NCBI GenBank assembly: GCA_004366205.1
Contig: ML178737.1
Location: 72,580-106,580 of the forward strand
Direction of reading: 5' to 3'
Origin: Actinomycetota bacterium
GTDB lineage: Bacteria > Actinomycetota > Acidimicrobiia > Acidimicrobiales > CADCSY01
DNA: 34,001 nucleotides
The position numbers and the translations under genes are program-made. Positions 1 to 8,163 of the stretch are shown piece after piece. The notes under the pieces are model-generated. The model ran no database searches. It worked only from the letters and a program-made list of their open reading frames with translations, and was not told where the DNA came from. Position 1 is the first letter of the stretch. Every line of letters begins with the position of its first letter.

Positions 1-38
1 GCGCGGATGGCGTCAGTGGGCGATACTCGTGCTGGCAC

Positions 39-89
39 GGGTGTAGGTCTCCTTCGTGAGTTGGGAAGCTCCAGAAGGAACCTACGCCC
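39..89. terminator. Long hairpin downstream of the TetR gene
   Basis: Positions 39-55 pair with 74-89 to give a stem of about 16 bp with one G-U type mismatch and one bulge. The loop can itself form a short GAG/CTC stem. It lies beyond the stop of the minus-strand TetR gene, so it could terminate that transcript. There is no U-tract, which is usual for GC-rich actinobacteria. It could instead be the edge of an element lying left of the window. I see no convincing gene in positions 1-136. Confidence 0.4.
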
Positions 90-136
90 TGGCCGCTTTT
101 ACACCGTCGATGGGACGCCACCGGCGCCGCTGACCG

Positions 137-781
137 TCACATCCGGTCGCTGGCTGCTCGGCCGGCAAGCTCCCGGCAGTCCTCAGCCGACACACCGAGC
201 ATCCGCAGGGTGTGGTACACCAAGCCGCGCTCGAAGGCCGCGGGGTCGGGCGCAGTCGCGCCGTAGAAGAGCGTCCCGAGCACGAGGGCTGCCACCGACC
301 ACGGGGCGTGCTCGGCGTACTCCCGATCGAACCGGCCCGCGATCACCCCGTCGCGCACGAGCCGCATGATGAGCAGCCCGTACTCGCGCTCGAGCACGCC
401 GCTGTCGGTTCCCGCCTCGATCAGAAAGCGCGTCCTCTGTGGCGACGCCCGGTCGCGACGCACGATGGTGGCGAGCGTGCTCGCCATCGCCTCGGCCGGA
501 TCCGCCGATCGCACCGTGGAGAGCATCTCGACCTCGCGGCGGGCCACCATCTCCGCCACCTCGGTTGCGAGCTGCTCCTTGGACTCGAAGTAGCTGTAGA
601 AGGTCCCGAACCCGATGTCGGCGGCTTCGGTGATCTCGTTGATCGTGGTACCGGCCACGCCCTTGTGGAGGAACACCCGCTCCCCCACCTCCAGGAGGCG
701 CCGCCGCACCTCGACACGGCGGCGCTCACGGCGCCCGGCAATGGGCTGTGGCCTCTTGACCGTGGCCATGGGAAGCATCAT
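137..781 (-). CDS. TetR/AcrR family transcriptional repressor
   Basis: This encodes a 214-aa DNA-binding repressor, a normal length for the TetR family. The N-terminal half carries the typical helix-turn-helix (TTINEITEAADIGFGTFYSY, then FESKEQL). The C-terminal two thirds is the helical ligand-binding and dimerisation domain, whose ligand cannot be read from sequence. I chose the first of two adjacent ATG codons at 781. The ATG at 769 gives 210 aa, and neither has a clear Shine-Dalgarno. A longer open frame upstream overlaps the divergent copD and is a shadow. It is divergent from the copper operon across only 39 bp, so it probably represses that operon and itself. Copper-locus regulation by a TetR protein is inference, since CsoR or CopY types are more usual. 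Confidence 0.88.
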   Translation of the reverse strand: MMLPMATVKRPQPIAGRRERRRVEVRRRLLEVGERVFLHKGVAGTTINEITEAADIGFGTFYSYFESKEQLATEVAEMVARREVEMLSTVRSADPAEAMASTLATIVRRDRASPQRTRFLIEAGTDSGVLEREYGLLIMRLVRDGVIAGRFDREYAEHAPWSVAALVLGTLFYGATAPDPAAFERGLVYHTLRMLGVSAEDCRELAGRAASDRM

Positions 782-817
782 ACTCGATTGTCGATCGGAC
801 ATGAATGCTTGTCGAGT
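782..817. promoter_or_regulatory. Candidate TetR operator between divergent genes
   Basis: The 39-bp gap between the TetR gene and copD contains an inverted repeat, ACTCGA at 782-787 and TCGAGT at 812-817. It also has a direct repeat of TTGTCGA at 788-794 and 809-815, spaced 21 bp, about two helical turns. Either arrangement would suit TetR dimers covering both start regions. This is sequence-based inference only. Confidence 0.4.
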
Positions 818-820
818 TCG

Positions 821-1864
821 ATGAGCACTCGGCAGGGTGATGGGGCTCGACCGGCTGGGGGGCGCCAGGTGGCGATCAGCGCTGAACACGGCATGCACGC
901 TGCACCCGGCGCCGGTCCGCGGGCGGTGGCACTGGCCGGCGCAGGGGCCCTCGGGGGGGCGCTGGCGGTGCTGGCCGTGCCCGTCGCCGTGCTGGGTCCG
1001 CTCGTGCGGGCCGCGATGTACCTCGCTGTCTTGCTCGCCGCCGGTGCTGCCCTGTACCTCGTGTTCGTCGACGACGGCGGCGGCGACCTCACGGAGCAGG
1101 ACCGTTCCCGCTCGCTGGTCGCCTGGGGGGCCGTGGCCGGCATGGCCCTGGTACTCGCCGATCTCGTCGTCCGCGCGGCGGCCATCGGTGGGGGAACGCT
1201 CGCGAGCGGCATTGACCGGCCGAACGTAGAGATGGTGCTCGGCGGGCGGGCGCACGTCACGGCCGTGGTCGCCAGCATCGGCTTGATGCTGCTGGTCTGG
1301 GCGGTGTTGCAGCGGTGGGGGATGCCCGCAGCCCCGGTCGCAGCGGTGCTCGGCGTCGTGCTGGCGGTGGGGGCATTCTCGTTCGTCGGACACAGCGCGA
1401 CACGGGGCCCCCGGTTCCTGACCGTCAGCGCGGACATCCTCCACGTCGCCACCGCGGCGCTGTGGGTCGGCGGTCTCGCCTGCCTGGCCGTCGCCGTGCG
1501 GGCTCGGCGGATGGCGGGACGGCTCGAGGAGGCGGCCCGCCAGGTTGGGCGGTTCTCACAGGTGATGACCGTCGGCCTCACCGCGCTCGTCGTGGCCGGC
1601 CTCGCCCTCGCCGCCTTCATCCTGGATTCGCCCGGCCAGTTGCTCACCACGGCCTACGGCCGGGTGCTGCTCGTCAAGATCGCTCTCGTCTCGGGCATCG
1701 TCACGGTGGCGGGGTACAACCACCGCCGCCTCGTGCCGGCCGTTCACGACGGCGACCAGCACAGCTGGACTCGTCTCAGCCGCACCATCCGGGCCGAGCT
1801 CGTCGGTCTGGTGTCGGTCGTCACGGTCACCGCCACGCTCGTTGACATGAACCCGGGAGCGTGA
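821..1864 (+). CDS. copD: CopD-family copper resistance/uptake membrane protein
   Basis: This is a predicted polytopic inner-membrane protein of 347 aa with about eight hydrophobic segments. Residues from about 200 onward match the CopD domain, including FVGHSATRG, the segment around HVATAALWVGGLACLA, YGRVLLVKIALV and YNHRRLVPAV. CopD proteins work with periplasmic CopC to move copper across the inner membrane. ATG 821 is the first start after the TetR operator region. GTG 869, preceded by a G-rich stretch, is a plausible alternative that would trim a basic N-terminal tail. The stop overlaps the GTG start of the next gene (copC) by 4 nt, so the two are probably translationally coupled. It is the first gene of the plus-strand copper operon. 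Confidence 0.85.
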   Translation: MSTRQGDGARPAGGRQVAISAEHGMHAAPGAGPRAVALAGAGALGGALAVLAVPVAVLGPLVRAAMYLAVLLAAGAALYLVFVDDGGGDLTEQDRSRSLVAWGAVAGMALVLADLVVRAAAIGGGTLASGIDRPNVEMVLGGRAHVTAVVASIGLMLLVWAVLQRWGMPAAPVAAVLGVVLAVGAFSFVGHSATRGPRFLTVSADILHVATAALWVGGLACLAVAVRARRMAGRLEEAARQVGRFSQVMTVGLTALVVAGLALAAFILDSPGQLLTTAYGRVLLVKIALVSGIVTVAGYNHRRLVPAVHDGDQHSWTRLSRTIRAELVGLVSVVTVTATLVDMNPGA

Positions 1865-2616
1865 ACGTGACCCGCGTGGCGCTCTGCTGGCTGCTCGTCG
1901 CCACAACCACCGTGCTCAGCGTGGTCGGGGGCGTCCCGCCGGCCGGTGCCCATGCCGACCTCGTCGGCAGCTACCCCGAGGCGGGCAGCACCGTCGAGCG
2001 GGTCGAGGAGATCGCGCTGGTCTTCAGCGAGCCGGTGATCACGCTCGCGGGCGGGATCGAGGTGCGGGGCCCGGGCGGCCCGGTCCCGGTCGATGTCCGC
2101 AGGGCCGACGGTGGCCATACCATCCTGGCCGTTCCCGCCGAGGCTCTGCGGCCCGGCGATCACCAGGTCACGTGGCGGGTGTCCTCGACGGACGACCATC
2201 CGATCAGCGGCACCTTCGACTTCCGTTTGGCGCCGGCGGCGCCCGTCTCGACCGCAGAGGACGAGCGCAGCGTTGCGGCGTCCGAGAGCATCACCCAGCC
2301 GTCCGAGGCAGGGGCCTCGCCGCCGACCGCCGGCGGATCGCTCGCGGCTCCGCCAGCGGCAACAGCACCTCAGGCAGACGGCGGCCGAACGAGGGTCGAC
2401 TGGTTCACACCACTGGTGCTCGGACTGCTCGCCGCGGCCGGCACCGTCGCCCTCGCCGGACTGAGCGCGCACCGTCATCAACCTGACGGGTCGACTAGTG
2501 CGACTGCCGGTGCCGGGCCGACCACCCTGACCGCCTCCACCTCCACCTCGATCTCGAGGTCCACATCAGCGACCGACCCGAGCAACCCCAAGGAGTACCG
2601 CCATGCCCCGCGCTAG
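1861..2616 (+). CDS. copC: CopC-domain periplasmic copper-binding protein, membrane-anchored
   Basis: This 251-aa protein has an N-terminal signal peptide (about residues 1-30, ending PPAGA) and then a CopC beta-barrel domain (about 31-125). Visible CopC features are SYPEAGSTV, FSEPV and WRVSSTDDHPISGTF. Cleavage after Ala30 would leave His31 as the mature N-terminus. Together with Asp111 and His113 this matches the Cu(II) histidine-brace ligands known for CopC. A Pro/Ala/Thr-rich linker leads to one transmembrane helix near residues 181-200, then a Ser/Thr-rich tail. GTG 1861 overlaps the copD stop. The 3' end overlaps the next gene by 14 nt. It probably hands copper to the CopD encoded just upstream. 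Confidence 0.88.
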   Translation: MNVTRVALCWLLVATTTVLSVVGGVPPAGAHADLVGSYPEAGSTVERVEEIALVFSEPVITLAGGIEVRGPGGPVPVDVRRADGGHTILAVPAEALRPGDHQVTWRVSSTDDHPISGTFDFRLAPAAPVSTAEDERSVAASESITQPSEAGASPPTAGGSLAAPPAATAPQADGGRTRVDWFTPLVLGLLAAAGTVALAGLSAHRHQPDGSTSATAGAGPTTLTASTSTSISRSTSATDPSNPKEYRHAPR

Positions 2617-4003
2617 CCGAACGGACATGCTCCTCATCGCCGCCGCCGCCTTCTGCGGGGTCGCACTGATCTCCGCAGCCACCGTGGGCGCCGGCGGCAA
2701 CGGCACCGGGGGTTCGCTCGCCAGCCAGCGACCGGCCCTCACGTGGGAGGAGGCGAACGGCGTGCTCGGCCCGCATGCCATCGCCGCGCCTCCGGAGGGC
2801 GCGCTGGTGCCGTTCGCAGCGCCACCGCGCCCATCAGCCCCGGCCGGCTCGGCCTCCGACGGCGTCGCTGCGCTCCGCCGCGCCGCCGGATCGGGGTCAG
2901 GGTCGGACCACAGCCACACCCACTCGCACCGCGACGGTGGGCACACCGCAGCCGGGGGCCCCGCCCACGGCGACGGCGCCCACGGCCACGGCGAGAACGG
3001 GGGCGGCGGCGACGGTCACGACGGACACGGCGCGTCGCACGGTCATGACGGTCATGGTCACGATGACCATGACCACGGGTCGGCGTGGACCGGTCACCAC
3101 CCGCGGCCCGTGCCCGGTTCCGACGGGATGGTCGACGTGCCCATGTTCCACCAGGCGGAGCGTGAGCGCACCCGCGTCTTCTGGGACGTGACCGGCCAGA
3201 TCAGCCCCTGGGAGATCAACTACGAGGCGCCCGAGTACGCCGAGGACGATTGCGGGACCGACATCGGTGGCATCGGGGTGTGGGAGCTCGACCCCACGAA
3301 GGACTGCACGATGACCCACAGCCCGAGCTTTCGCGAGGGCAATCCCGAGGAGTACTTCCAGGGCCACGGCGATCATGGCCCGTGCCGGGTCGAGATCGAG
3401 CGCTACGACGGCGCCTTCGACATGGCCCAACGCTCCCGGGACGTCCTCAGCGCCACCTACGACAACAACCCCTGGCAGGCCCTCGCCGACGGCTACAAGC
3501 CGTATCCGGTGGCAGCGAGCAAGACCTTCCACATGTTCAGCTGGGACCATTGGGACGCCCGCCACGATGACGGTAGCCCGGACCTCTACAACCCCGAGCG
3601 CCCGGCGATGTTCACCTACGGCATGACCGATGAGGGCCTCATGGTCGTGAACATCGTGTACGTGTTCGCCGGCACCGAGGAGGAGTTCCCCGACGGACAG
3701 CAGGAGCGCTGGGATGAGATGCTCCCCCGCCCCTACGGGTGCATGGTCGAGTGGCACGGCCACAACAACGAGATCGAGGGCCCGGCGACCGGGAACCTCG
3801 ACGGCCGCGATTACATGACCCATGTGTGGACGTGGCCCCGCAGGGGCGCCACCTGGGAGTACCTCGGCCCGGACGGCCAGCTCCGCACGTACGAAGGACC
3901 GTACCCCTTCGGCGAGTACGGGGACGGAGCCGAGCCGCACGCTTGGTTCCGCCCCTACAACTACCTACCGGCCCTCTGCAACAAGGATGGGGGGTGCATC
4001 TGA
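2603..4003 (+). CDS. Uncharacterised secreted or anchored His-rich protein in copper operon
   Basis: I do not recognise this 466-aa protein. It has an N-terminal hydrophobic segment (about residues 9-28, LLIAAAAFCGVALISA), probably a signal anchor. About residues 95-165 are extremely rich in His, Gly and Asp (HDGHGASHGHDGHGHDDHDHG), a likely metal-binding tract. A globular C-terminal domain of about 290 residues follows, rich in Trp, Tyr and Cys. Its conserved-looking stretches include FWDVTGQISPWEINYEAPEY, SKTFHMFSWDHWDARHDD and CMVEWHGHNNEIEGP. Six Cys residues in this domain could form disulfides or bind metal. AAGGAG lies 8 nt before ATG 2603. It overlaps copC upstream and abuts the second copC downstream, so a periplasmic copper role is likely by context only. 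Confidence 0.85.
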   Translation: MPRASRTDMLLIAAAAFCGVALISAATVGAGGNGTGGSLASQRPALTWEEANGVLGPHAIAAPPEGALVPFAAPPRPSAPAGSASDGVAALRRAAGSGSGSDHSHTHSHRDGGHTAAGGPAHGDGAHGHGENGGGGDGHDGHGASHGHDGHGHDDHDHGSAWTGHHPRPVPGSDGMVDVPMFHQAERERTRVFWDVTGQISPWEINYEAPEYAEDDCGTDIGGIGVWELDPTKDCTMTHSPSFREGNPEEYFQGHGDHGPCRVEIERYDGAFDMAQRSRDVLSATYDNNPWQALADGYKPYPVAASKTFHMFSWDHWDARHDDGSPDLYNPERPAMFTYGMTDEGLMVVNIVYVFAGTEEEFPDGQQERWDEMLPRPYGCMVEWHGHNNEIEGPATGNLDGRDYMTHVWTWPRRGATWEYLGPDGQLRTYEGPYPFGEYGDGAEPHAWFRPYNYLPALCNKDGGCI

Positions 4004-4705
4004 GTGCCGCTCCGCGCTGACCGGCGCCAGCTCCGTGACCTCCTGTTCGCCAGCGTGCTGCTCACACTCGCAGTCGGGCCCTCGCCAGCAGCGAGCGCCC
4101 ACGCGCAGGTCCTCGACGCAGCCCCGGCACCCGGCGAAGTGCTCGACGCACCGCCGGCCGAGGTCGCCCTGCTGTTCAACGAGCCCGTCCAGCCTGCCGG
4201 AGACGGGATCGTGGTGGAGGGCCCGGGTGGGCGCGTCGACCGGGGCGATGTCGCCCACGGCACCGGACCCGACGTGCTGCGCGTCTCGCTCGTCCCGGAC
4301 CTGTCACCCGGCACCTACACGGTGAGCTGGTCGGTGGTCTCCGCCGACACCCACGTCGTCGACGGCGCCCACACCTTCGAGATCGCCGGCACGGCGACAC
4401 CCCCCGGCGCCACGCCGCCGGAGGGGGCTACACCCAAGCAGCAGGCCGGGGGCGGTCCAGGCCAGGCGAACGCGGAGGGAGCGGGCGAGCCGCCGTTTGA
4501 CGCCGCGGACCTCGACCCCGAGGGCACCGAGGAGGCTGCTGTCGGCACCGAGGCTGACGGCGTTGCGTGGGGACTGATCGCCGTGCTGGCGTCCGCAGGT
4601 GCCGTGAGCGCCGCCGGTGGCGCCTGGGCGATCGGCCGGCGCGGCCGCGCCCATGGATCCGACCGACCCCGGCGGAGCCGCCCGACTGACGCAGCGGCCG
4701 ACTGA
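4004..4705 (+). CDS. copC: Second CopC-domain copper-binding protein, membrane-anchored
   Basis: This 233-aa protein has a signal peptide (about residues 1-32, ending AASA), a CopC domain (33-128) and an acidic, Pro/Gly-rich linker. One transmembrane helix follows near 186-208, then a short basic cytoplasmic tail. CopC hallmarks are AAPAPGEVL, LLFNEPV, YTVSWSVVSADTHVVDGAHTF and a His33 that would be at or near the mature N-terminus. Asp115 and His117 fit the other histidine-brace ligands. GTG 4004 begins directly after the TGA of the previous gene, with a G-rich stretch before it. It ends the plus-strand operon. It differs clearly from the first CopC in linker and anchor, so the pair are paralogues, not a recent duplication. 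Confidence 0.87.
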   Translation: MPLRADRRQLRDLLFASVLLTLAVGPSPAASAHAQVLDAAPAPGEVLDAPPAEVALLFNEPVQPAGDGIVVEGPGGRVDRGDVAHGTGPDVLRVSLVPDLSPGTYTVSWSVVSADTHVVDGAHTFEIAGTATPPGATPPEGATPKQQAGGGPGQANAEGAGEPPFDAADLDPEGTEEAAVGTEADGVAWGLIAVLASAGAVSAAGGAWAIGRRGRAHGSDRPRRSRPTDAAAD

Positions 4706-4724
4706 AGGACCGACGGAGCCCACC

Positions 4725-4767
4725 GGGCCGCAGCACCCGGCCACGAGACCGGGGAGCGCTGCGGCCC
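4725..4767. terminator. Bidirectional hairpin between convergent copper operons
   Basis: A perfect 10-bp stem (GGGCCGCAGC at 4725-4734 with GCTGCGGCCC at 4758-4767) encloses an inner CCGG/CCGG pairing. It lies between the stop of the plus-strand copC (4705) and the stop of the minus-strand ycnI (4812), where a two-way terminator is expected. It has no U-tract. Confidence 0.6.
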
Positions 4768-4811
4768 GATGCCCACCGCGCGGGCACGCCTGCCTGGTGG
4801 TCAGCAGCGGC

Positions 4812-5600
4812 TTACGACGCCCTTCGCCGGCCGGCCACGCTGAAGCCGCTCAGGGCGAGGGCGAGCAGGGCCAGAACCAAGGCGACCAACGCCACGGCGC
4901 TTGGTCCGTCCCCAGATCCCGCGGCGAGAGCGACGCCGTCGCCCCGGTCGTCGAGATCCCCTTGACCAGCATCGCCGTCTGGCTCGCCGACGGCCTCCTC
5001 CCCGTTCCCGGCGCCCGTGTGACCGGCGCTGGCGTTCCCTCGCACGACAAGGATGTACGGGGCGGGCTCGTCGAGGTCGCCCCACTGCTCGACGGTGTCG
5101 GGGATCTCGATCCAGCGGTGGACGCCCTCGACGCACTCCTGAACGGTGGGGAAGTAGATCACCTCAGGCGCGTCGTCCTCGATGCGCATGCTCAGCCCAA
5201 ACTCCTGGTGATGCTCGTCGGCGAGCTCACCGCCGGTCCAGGCAACCTCGACGATGCGCTCGGTCACCGTCTCGCCGTGGGGGCCCTCGAGAGGCTCGTC
5301 AAGGGCAGTCCGGGTGATCTCGATCTCCCAGCCAGGAACCACCTCGGGCTTCACGTTGGCGACCCCCTCTGGAATCTGGATGCGCAGGGCGGTGGTGGCG
5401 GATCCCTCGCAGCCGTGAGGCACACGGAAGCTCGTCTTGAAGAAGGGCGAGTGCGCCTCGCGGGGGTTGGCGGTGACGTGCGCGTGGGCGGGCGCCGCCG
5501 CCAGGGTGAGGCCCGCGACGGTGACGAGCGCTACCAGGGAGCGCGTCCACCTCTTGGTCCACCGGCCCTTGGCCGTCGATGCCCTGTGGTTGCGGTTCAT
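4812..5600 (-). CDS. ycnI: YcnI-family (DUF1775) copper-binding protein
   Basis: This 262-aa protein has a basic N-region, a signal peptide cleaving near APAHA-H, a DUF1775/YcnI domain (about 41-190), a linker and a C-terminal transmembrane helix followed by a basic tail (VAGRRRAS). The domain shows HVTANPRE at its start, FRVPHGCEGS, PGWEIEITRT and YFPTVQEC. YcnI proteins bind Cu(II) through the mature N-terminal His plus a Glu and a Trp. The matching positions here are His41, Glu48 and Trp91. ATG 5600 follows AAAGGAGG at good spacing. Its start overlaps the stop of the CopC-CopD fusion by 4 nt (ATGA), so it is co-translated with it. It is the last gene of this minus-strand run. Confidence 0.9.
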   Translation of the reverse strand: MNRNHRASTAKGRWTKRWTRSLVALVTVAGLTLAAAPAHAHVTANPREAHSPFFKTSFRVPHGCEGSATTALRIQIPEGVANVKPEVVPGWEIEITRTALDEPLEGPHGETVTERIVEVAWTGGELADEHHQEFGLSMRIEDDAPEVIYFPTVQECVEGVHRWIEIPDTVEQWGDLDEPAPYILVVRGNASAGHTGAGNGEEAVGEPDGDAGQGDLDDRGDGVALAAGSGDGPSAVALVALVLALLALALSGFSVAGRRRAS

Positions 5601-7348
5601 GGTCTCCTCCTTTGGATCGAGCGATCGCTCAGTTGTCGTTGTGGCTGTCTTTCGTGGTGGTGGTGGTTGTGGACGTGGTTGGGGGGCAGGTCAATGTCGA
5701 CGTCGAAGCTCGCCGTCACCCGCTGAAACTCGGTGATGAGCATCCGGAACTCGATCGTCCAGCGACCGGGCACGGCCAGCTCCGGTCCGGTGTGCCGGTA
5801 GCGGCCCGCACCGGTCCGCTCGAGCATCCGTTCGACCGGCGCGATGTCACGCTCGGGATGCGTGAAGCGGATGCTCGCCTCGATGCCGGCGTCGATGGGC
5901 CGGCCCTCGGCGTCCACGACGGCGAACGAGAGCTCGTTGACACCCGCACGTGCGGGTTCGACCGTCGCTCGCAACTCGTACCGGTCCCCCAGGGCGGCCG
6001 TGACCATGCCGGCCTCCCTGGGCTCGGCCATGGCTCGTGGCGGGGCGGTGGCGACGAGCACGGCCGTCAGGGCGAGGACGGTGGCGACCAGGCCCGCTTC
6101 GATCTGGACGGTCCGCCGTAGGCGATGCGCGGCGTGGTCGGCATGACGCCGAACGGCGGGGACCAGCCAGCGGTTGTTGTAAGCCGCGACAGCGACGACC
6201 ACGGCAACCACCGCGACCTTGGCCAGCAGCAACTGCCCGTACGCGGATGTGGTCAGCGCCCCGAGCTCGCGGACCTCGACCCAGCCGAGCGAGGTGCCCG
6301 AGGCCACCAGGGCCGCCACCGACACGAGCGCCACCACCGAGAACCGGCTGACGATCCCGGCGGCGGCGACGCTGGCAGCGGCCGACCGGCGCCGGCGCAG
6401 CACGACGGCGAGGGCGACCAGCCCGCCGAACCACACAGCAGCGGCGGCGCTGTGCGCGAGGTTCGACGCCAGCACCAGCCCTCGGGGCTCACTTGTCGCA
6501 GTGTGCCCTGCGAGCAGGTTGGCAGCGACCGCCGCGGTTGCGCCTAGCAGCGTGGCCGCAGTCGCGGCGCGTGAGGGCGGACGCACGATCGCCACCGCGA
6601 CGAGTCCCAGACCGGCAAGGCGGACGGCTGCGGACGCGCCGAGGCCCGAGGTGGCGGTCGAGGACAACAGCTCGGCATCGACCAAACCCGCAACGCCCGT
6701 GCCGCCGGTGAGCGCAGCCTGCACGGGAAGGCTCAGCACCGTCGCTACCGCCCCAACCAGGGCTGCCACGCGCGTGGCGCGCACGAGCACCCGGCGTTCG
6801 TCGGCACGCCGATCGTGGATCATCACCAAGAAGGCCGCGAGGCCGGCCGCGAGCGACGCGCCGAGGTACATCAACCATCGGACCACCGCCGCCGCTGTCT
6901 TCAGCCCCCGATGGTCCGCGTCGAGCTCCTCGACCGCCACGGCATCGAGCGGGCCGGAATCGGCGTCGCCGATCACGAACAGGAACCCGCCCCGCACCGG
7001 GTGGGTGTCAGCCGAGATCGCCCGCCACGACACGGTGTACACCCCATCGGGCAGGTCGGGGGGCAACCCGACGCGCAGCATGTTCGCCGATCGACCCCGT
7101 CCGGCGTCGCCGAGGTCGACCCGCCGACCAGCGGCGTCGAACACCCGCACCGCTTCGGGCGGCGGCTGCACCTCCTCGTTGAACTCGACCACCACCTCCT
7201 CTGGAGCGCGGTCAAGTTGCTCGCCGTCGGCGGGCTCCGTGGCAACGAGCACGGCGTGGGCGCCGGCCGGCGGCGGGCCCAGGAGGAACCAGCACGCGAC
7301 GAGCCCACATCCGAGTACGACGGCCGCAGCGAGGCGCTGCTGGTTCAT
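5597..7348 (-). CDS. CopC-CopD-YtkA fusion copper transport protein
   Basis: This 583-aa protein fuses three parts. Residues 1-30 are a signal peptide (ending PPAGA), and 31-127 are a CopC domain with FNEEV and SWRAISADTHPVRGGF. His31, Asp114 and His116 fit a copper brace. Residues about 150-430 are a CopD membrane domain with about eight helices, including LLAGHTATSEPRG and AYNNRWLVPAVRRH. Residues about 445-555 resemble a YtkA/FixH-like extracytoplasmic domain (VPGRWTIEFRM). The C-terminus carries a His cluster (HVHNHHHH). CopC-CopD fusions are known copper importers or resistance proteins. It is preceded by ycnI (28-nt gap) and followed by a second ycnI (4-nt overlap). ATG 7348 is placed just before the hydrophobic signal segment. 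Confidence 0.92.
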   Translation of the reverse strand: MNQQRLAAAVVLGCGLVACWFLLGPPPAGAHAVLVATEPADGEQLDRAPEEVVVEFNEEVQPPPEAVRVFDAAGRRVDLGDAGRGRSANMLRVGLPPDLPDGVYTVSWRAISADTHPVRGGFLFVIGDADSGPLDAVAVEELDADHRGLKTAAAVVRWLMYLGASLAAGLAAFLVMIHDRRADERRVLVRATRVAALVGAVATVLSLPVQAALTGGTGVAGLVDAELLSSTATSGLGASAAVRLAGLGLVAVAIVRPPSRAATAATLLGATAAVAANLLAGHTATSEPRGLVLASNLAHSAAAAVWFGGLVALAVVLRRRRSAAASVAAAGIVSRFSVVALVSVAALVASGTSLGWVEVRELGALTTSAYGQLLLAKVAVVAVVVAVAAYNNRWLVPAVRRHADHAAHRLRRTVQIEAGLVATVLALTAVLVATAPPRAMAEPREAGMVTAALGDRYELRATVEPARAGVNELSFAVVDAEGRPIDAGIEASIRFTHPERDIAPVERMLERTGAGRYRHTGPELAVPGRWTIEFRMLITEFQRVTASFDVDIDLPPNHVHNHHHHERQPQRQLSDRSIQRRRP

Positions 7349-7376
7349 GGGCGGGCCATTTCCCCCGCCGGGTGCA

Positions 7377-8132
7377 TTAGGCGCTCCGTGACCGCCAGAG
7401 GGCGGCGCCCCCCAGCATCATCCCCAGCAGAGCGCCCGCGAGGGCGACGGCGACCAGGGTGTCCACGCCGCCGTCACCGGTGGCGGCGTGCGCCGTCTGA
7501 GCCTCCCGAGCGCCGTCCCCGGGCGAGGGTACTTGGCCGGCCTCCGCGGCTTGACGCTGACGCTCGCCGGCCCGGTGCTCGGCCCCATGGTCGTTGCCGG
7601 CCGCGCGTCCGGTGCGCAGCACCACCGCCGGAGCGGGTTGGTCACCGGGTTGACCATGATCGTGGCCACCGTGGTGGTGGCCGTCCTCCGCGGTCTCCGT
7701 CCACGCGTAGGACCCCTCGACGCACTCCTGAATCGTCGGGAAGTACACGACGTGACCGTCCGGCGCGTCGTCGAACAGCACGAGCATGCCGAAGTCGCCA
7801 AAGGCCTCGCTCGCGAGCTCACCTCCTCGCCAGACAACCTCGGTAACGGGACCGACGGGGTCGTCGCGGACGAGCTCGACCTCCCAGCCAGGCACGGCCT
7901 CGGGCGTCACCGCGAGCACCTCATCAGGCACCTGCACGCGTACTGCGACGGTCGGTGAGCCGTCGCAGCCGTGGAGCACCCGGAACGCCAACGTCACTCG
8001 GGCATCAGCGATCGCCTCGGACGGCTCGATGGTCACGTGGGCCCACGCCGCCGGCGCGGGCGCGAGCAGCACAGCGACGAGCGCGACCAAGGCAGCGGCG
8101 CGCCCGCCGCGACGCGCGGTCGCGGTAATCAT
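7377..8132 (-). CDS. ycnI: Second YcnI-family (DUF1775) copper-binding protein with His-rich linker
   Basis: This 251-aa protein has a signal peptide (ending APAAWA), a YcnI/DUF1775 domain (about 32-170), a His-rich stretch (DGHHHGGHDHGQ), a long low-complexity linker and a C-terminal transmembrane helix (about 226-246). His32, Glu39 and Trp83 (PGWEVEL) fit the YcnI Cu(II) site. FRVLHGCDGS and YFPTIQEC are shared with the other YcnI at 4812-5600, so the two are paralogues flanking the CopC-CopD fusion. ATG 8132 follows AAGGAGGAACC, an excellent ribosome binding site. A longer frame reading through from 8450 has no such site and overlaps the upstream gene, so I rejected it. Confidence 0.9.
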   Translation of the reverse strand: MITATARRGGRAAALVALVAVLLAPAPAAWAHVTIEPSEAIADARVTLAFRVLHGCDGSPTVAVRVQVPDEVLAVTPEAVPGWEVELVRDDPVGPVTEVVWRGGELASEAFGDFGMLVLFDDAPDGHVVYFPTIQECVEGSYAWTETAEDGHHHGGHDHGQPGDQPAPAVVLRTGRAAGNDHGAEHRAGERQRQAAEAGQVPSPGDGAREAQTAHAATGDGGVDTLVAVALAGALLGMMLGGAALWRSRSA

Positions 8133-8163
8133 GGTTCCTCCTTCGTGCAGGTGGTCTCTGGTC

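Noticed and set aside
4617-5726. Long plus-strand open frame of 369 aa across ycnI
   Set aside because: It is antisense to a well-supported YcnI gene and its sequence is a GC-rich mirror frame with no domain.
6219-7391. Plus-strand open frame of 390 aa across the CopC-CopD fusion
   Set aside because: Ser/Thr/Arg/Ala-rich composition typical of a shadow frame, opposite a clear gene.
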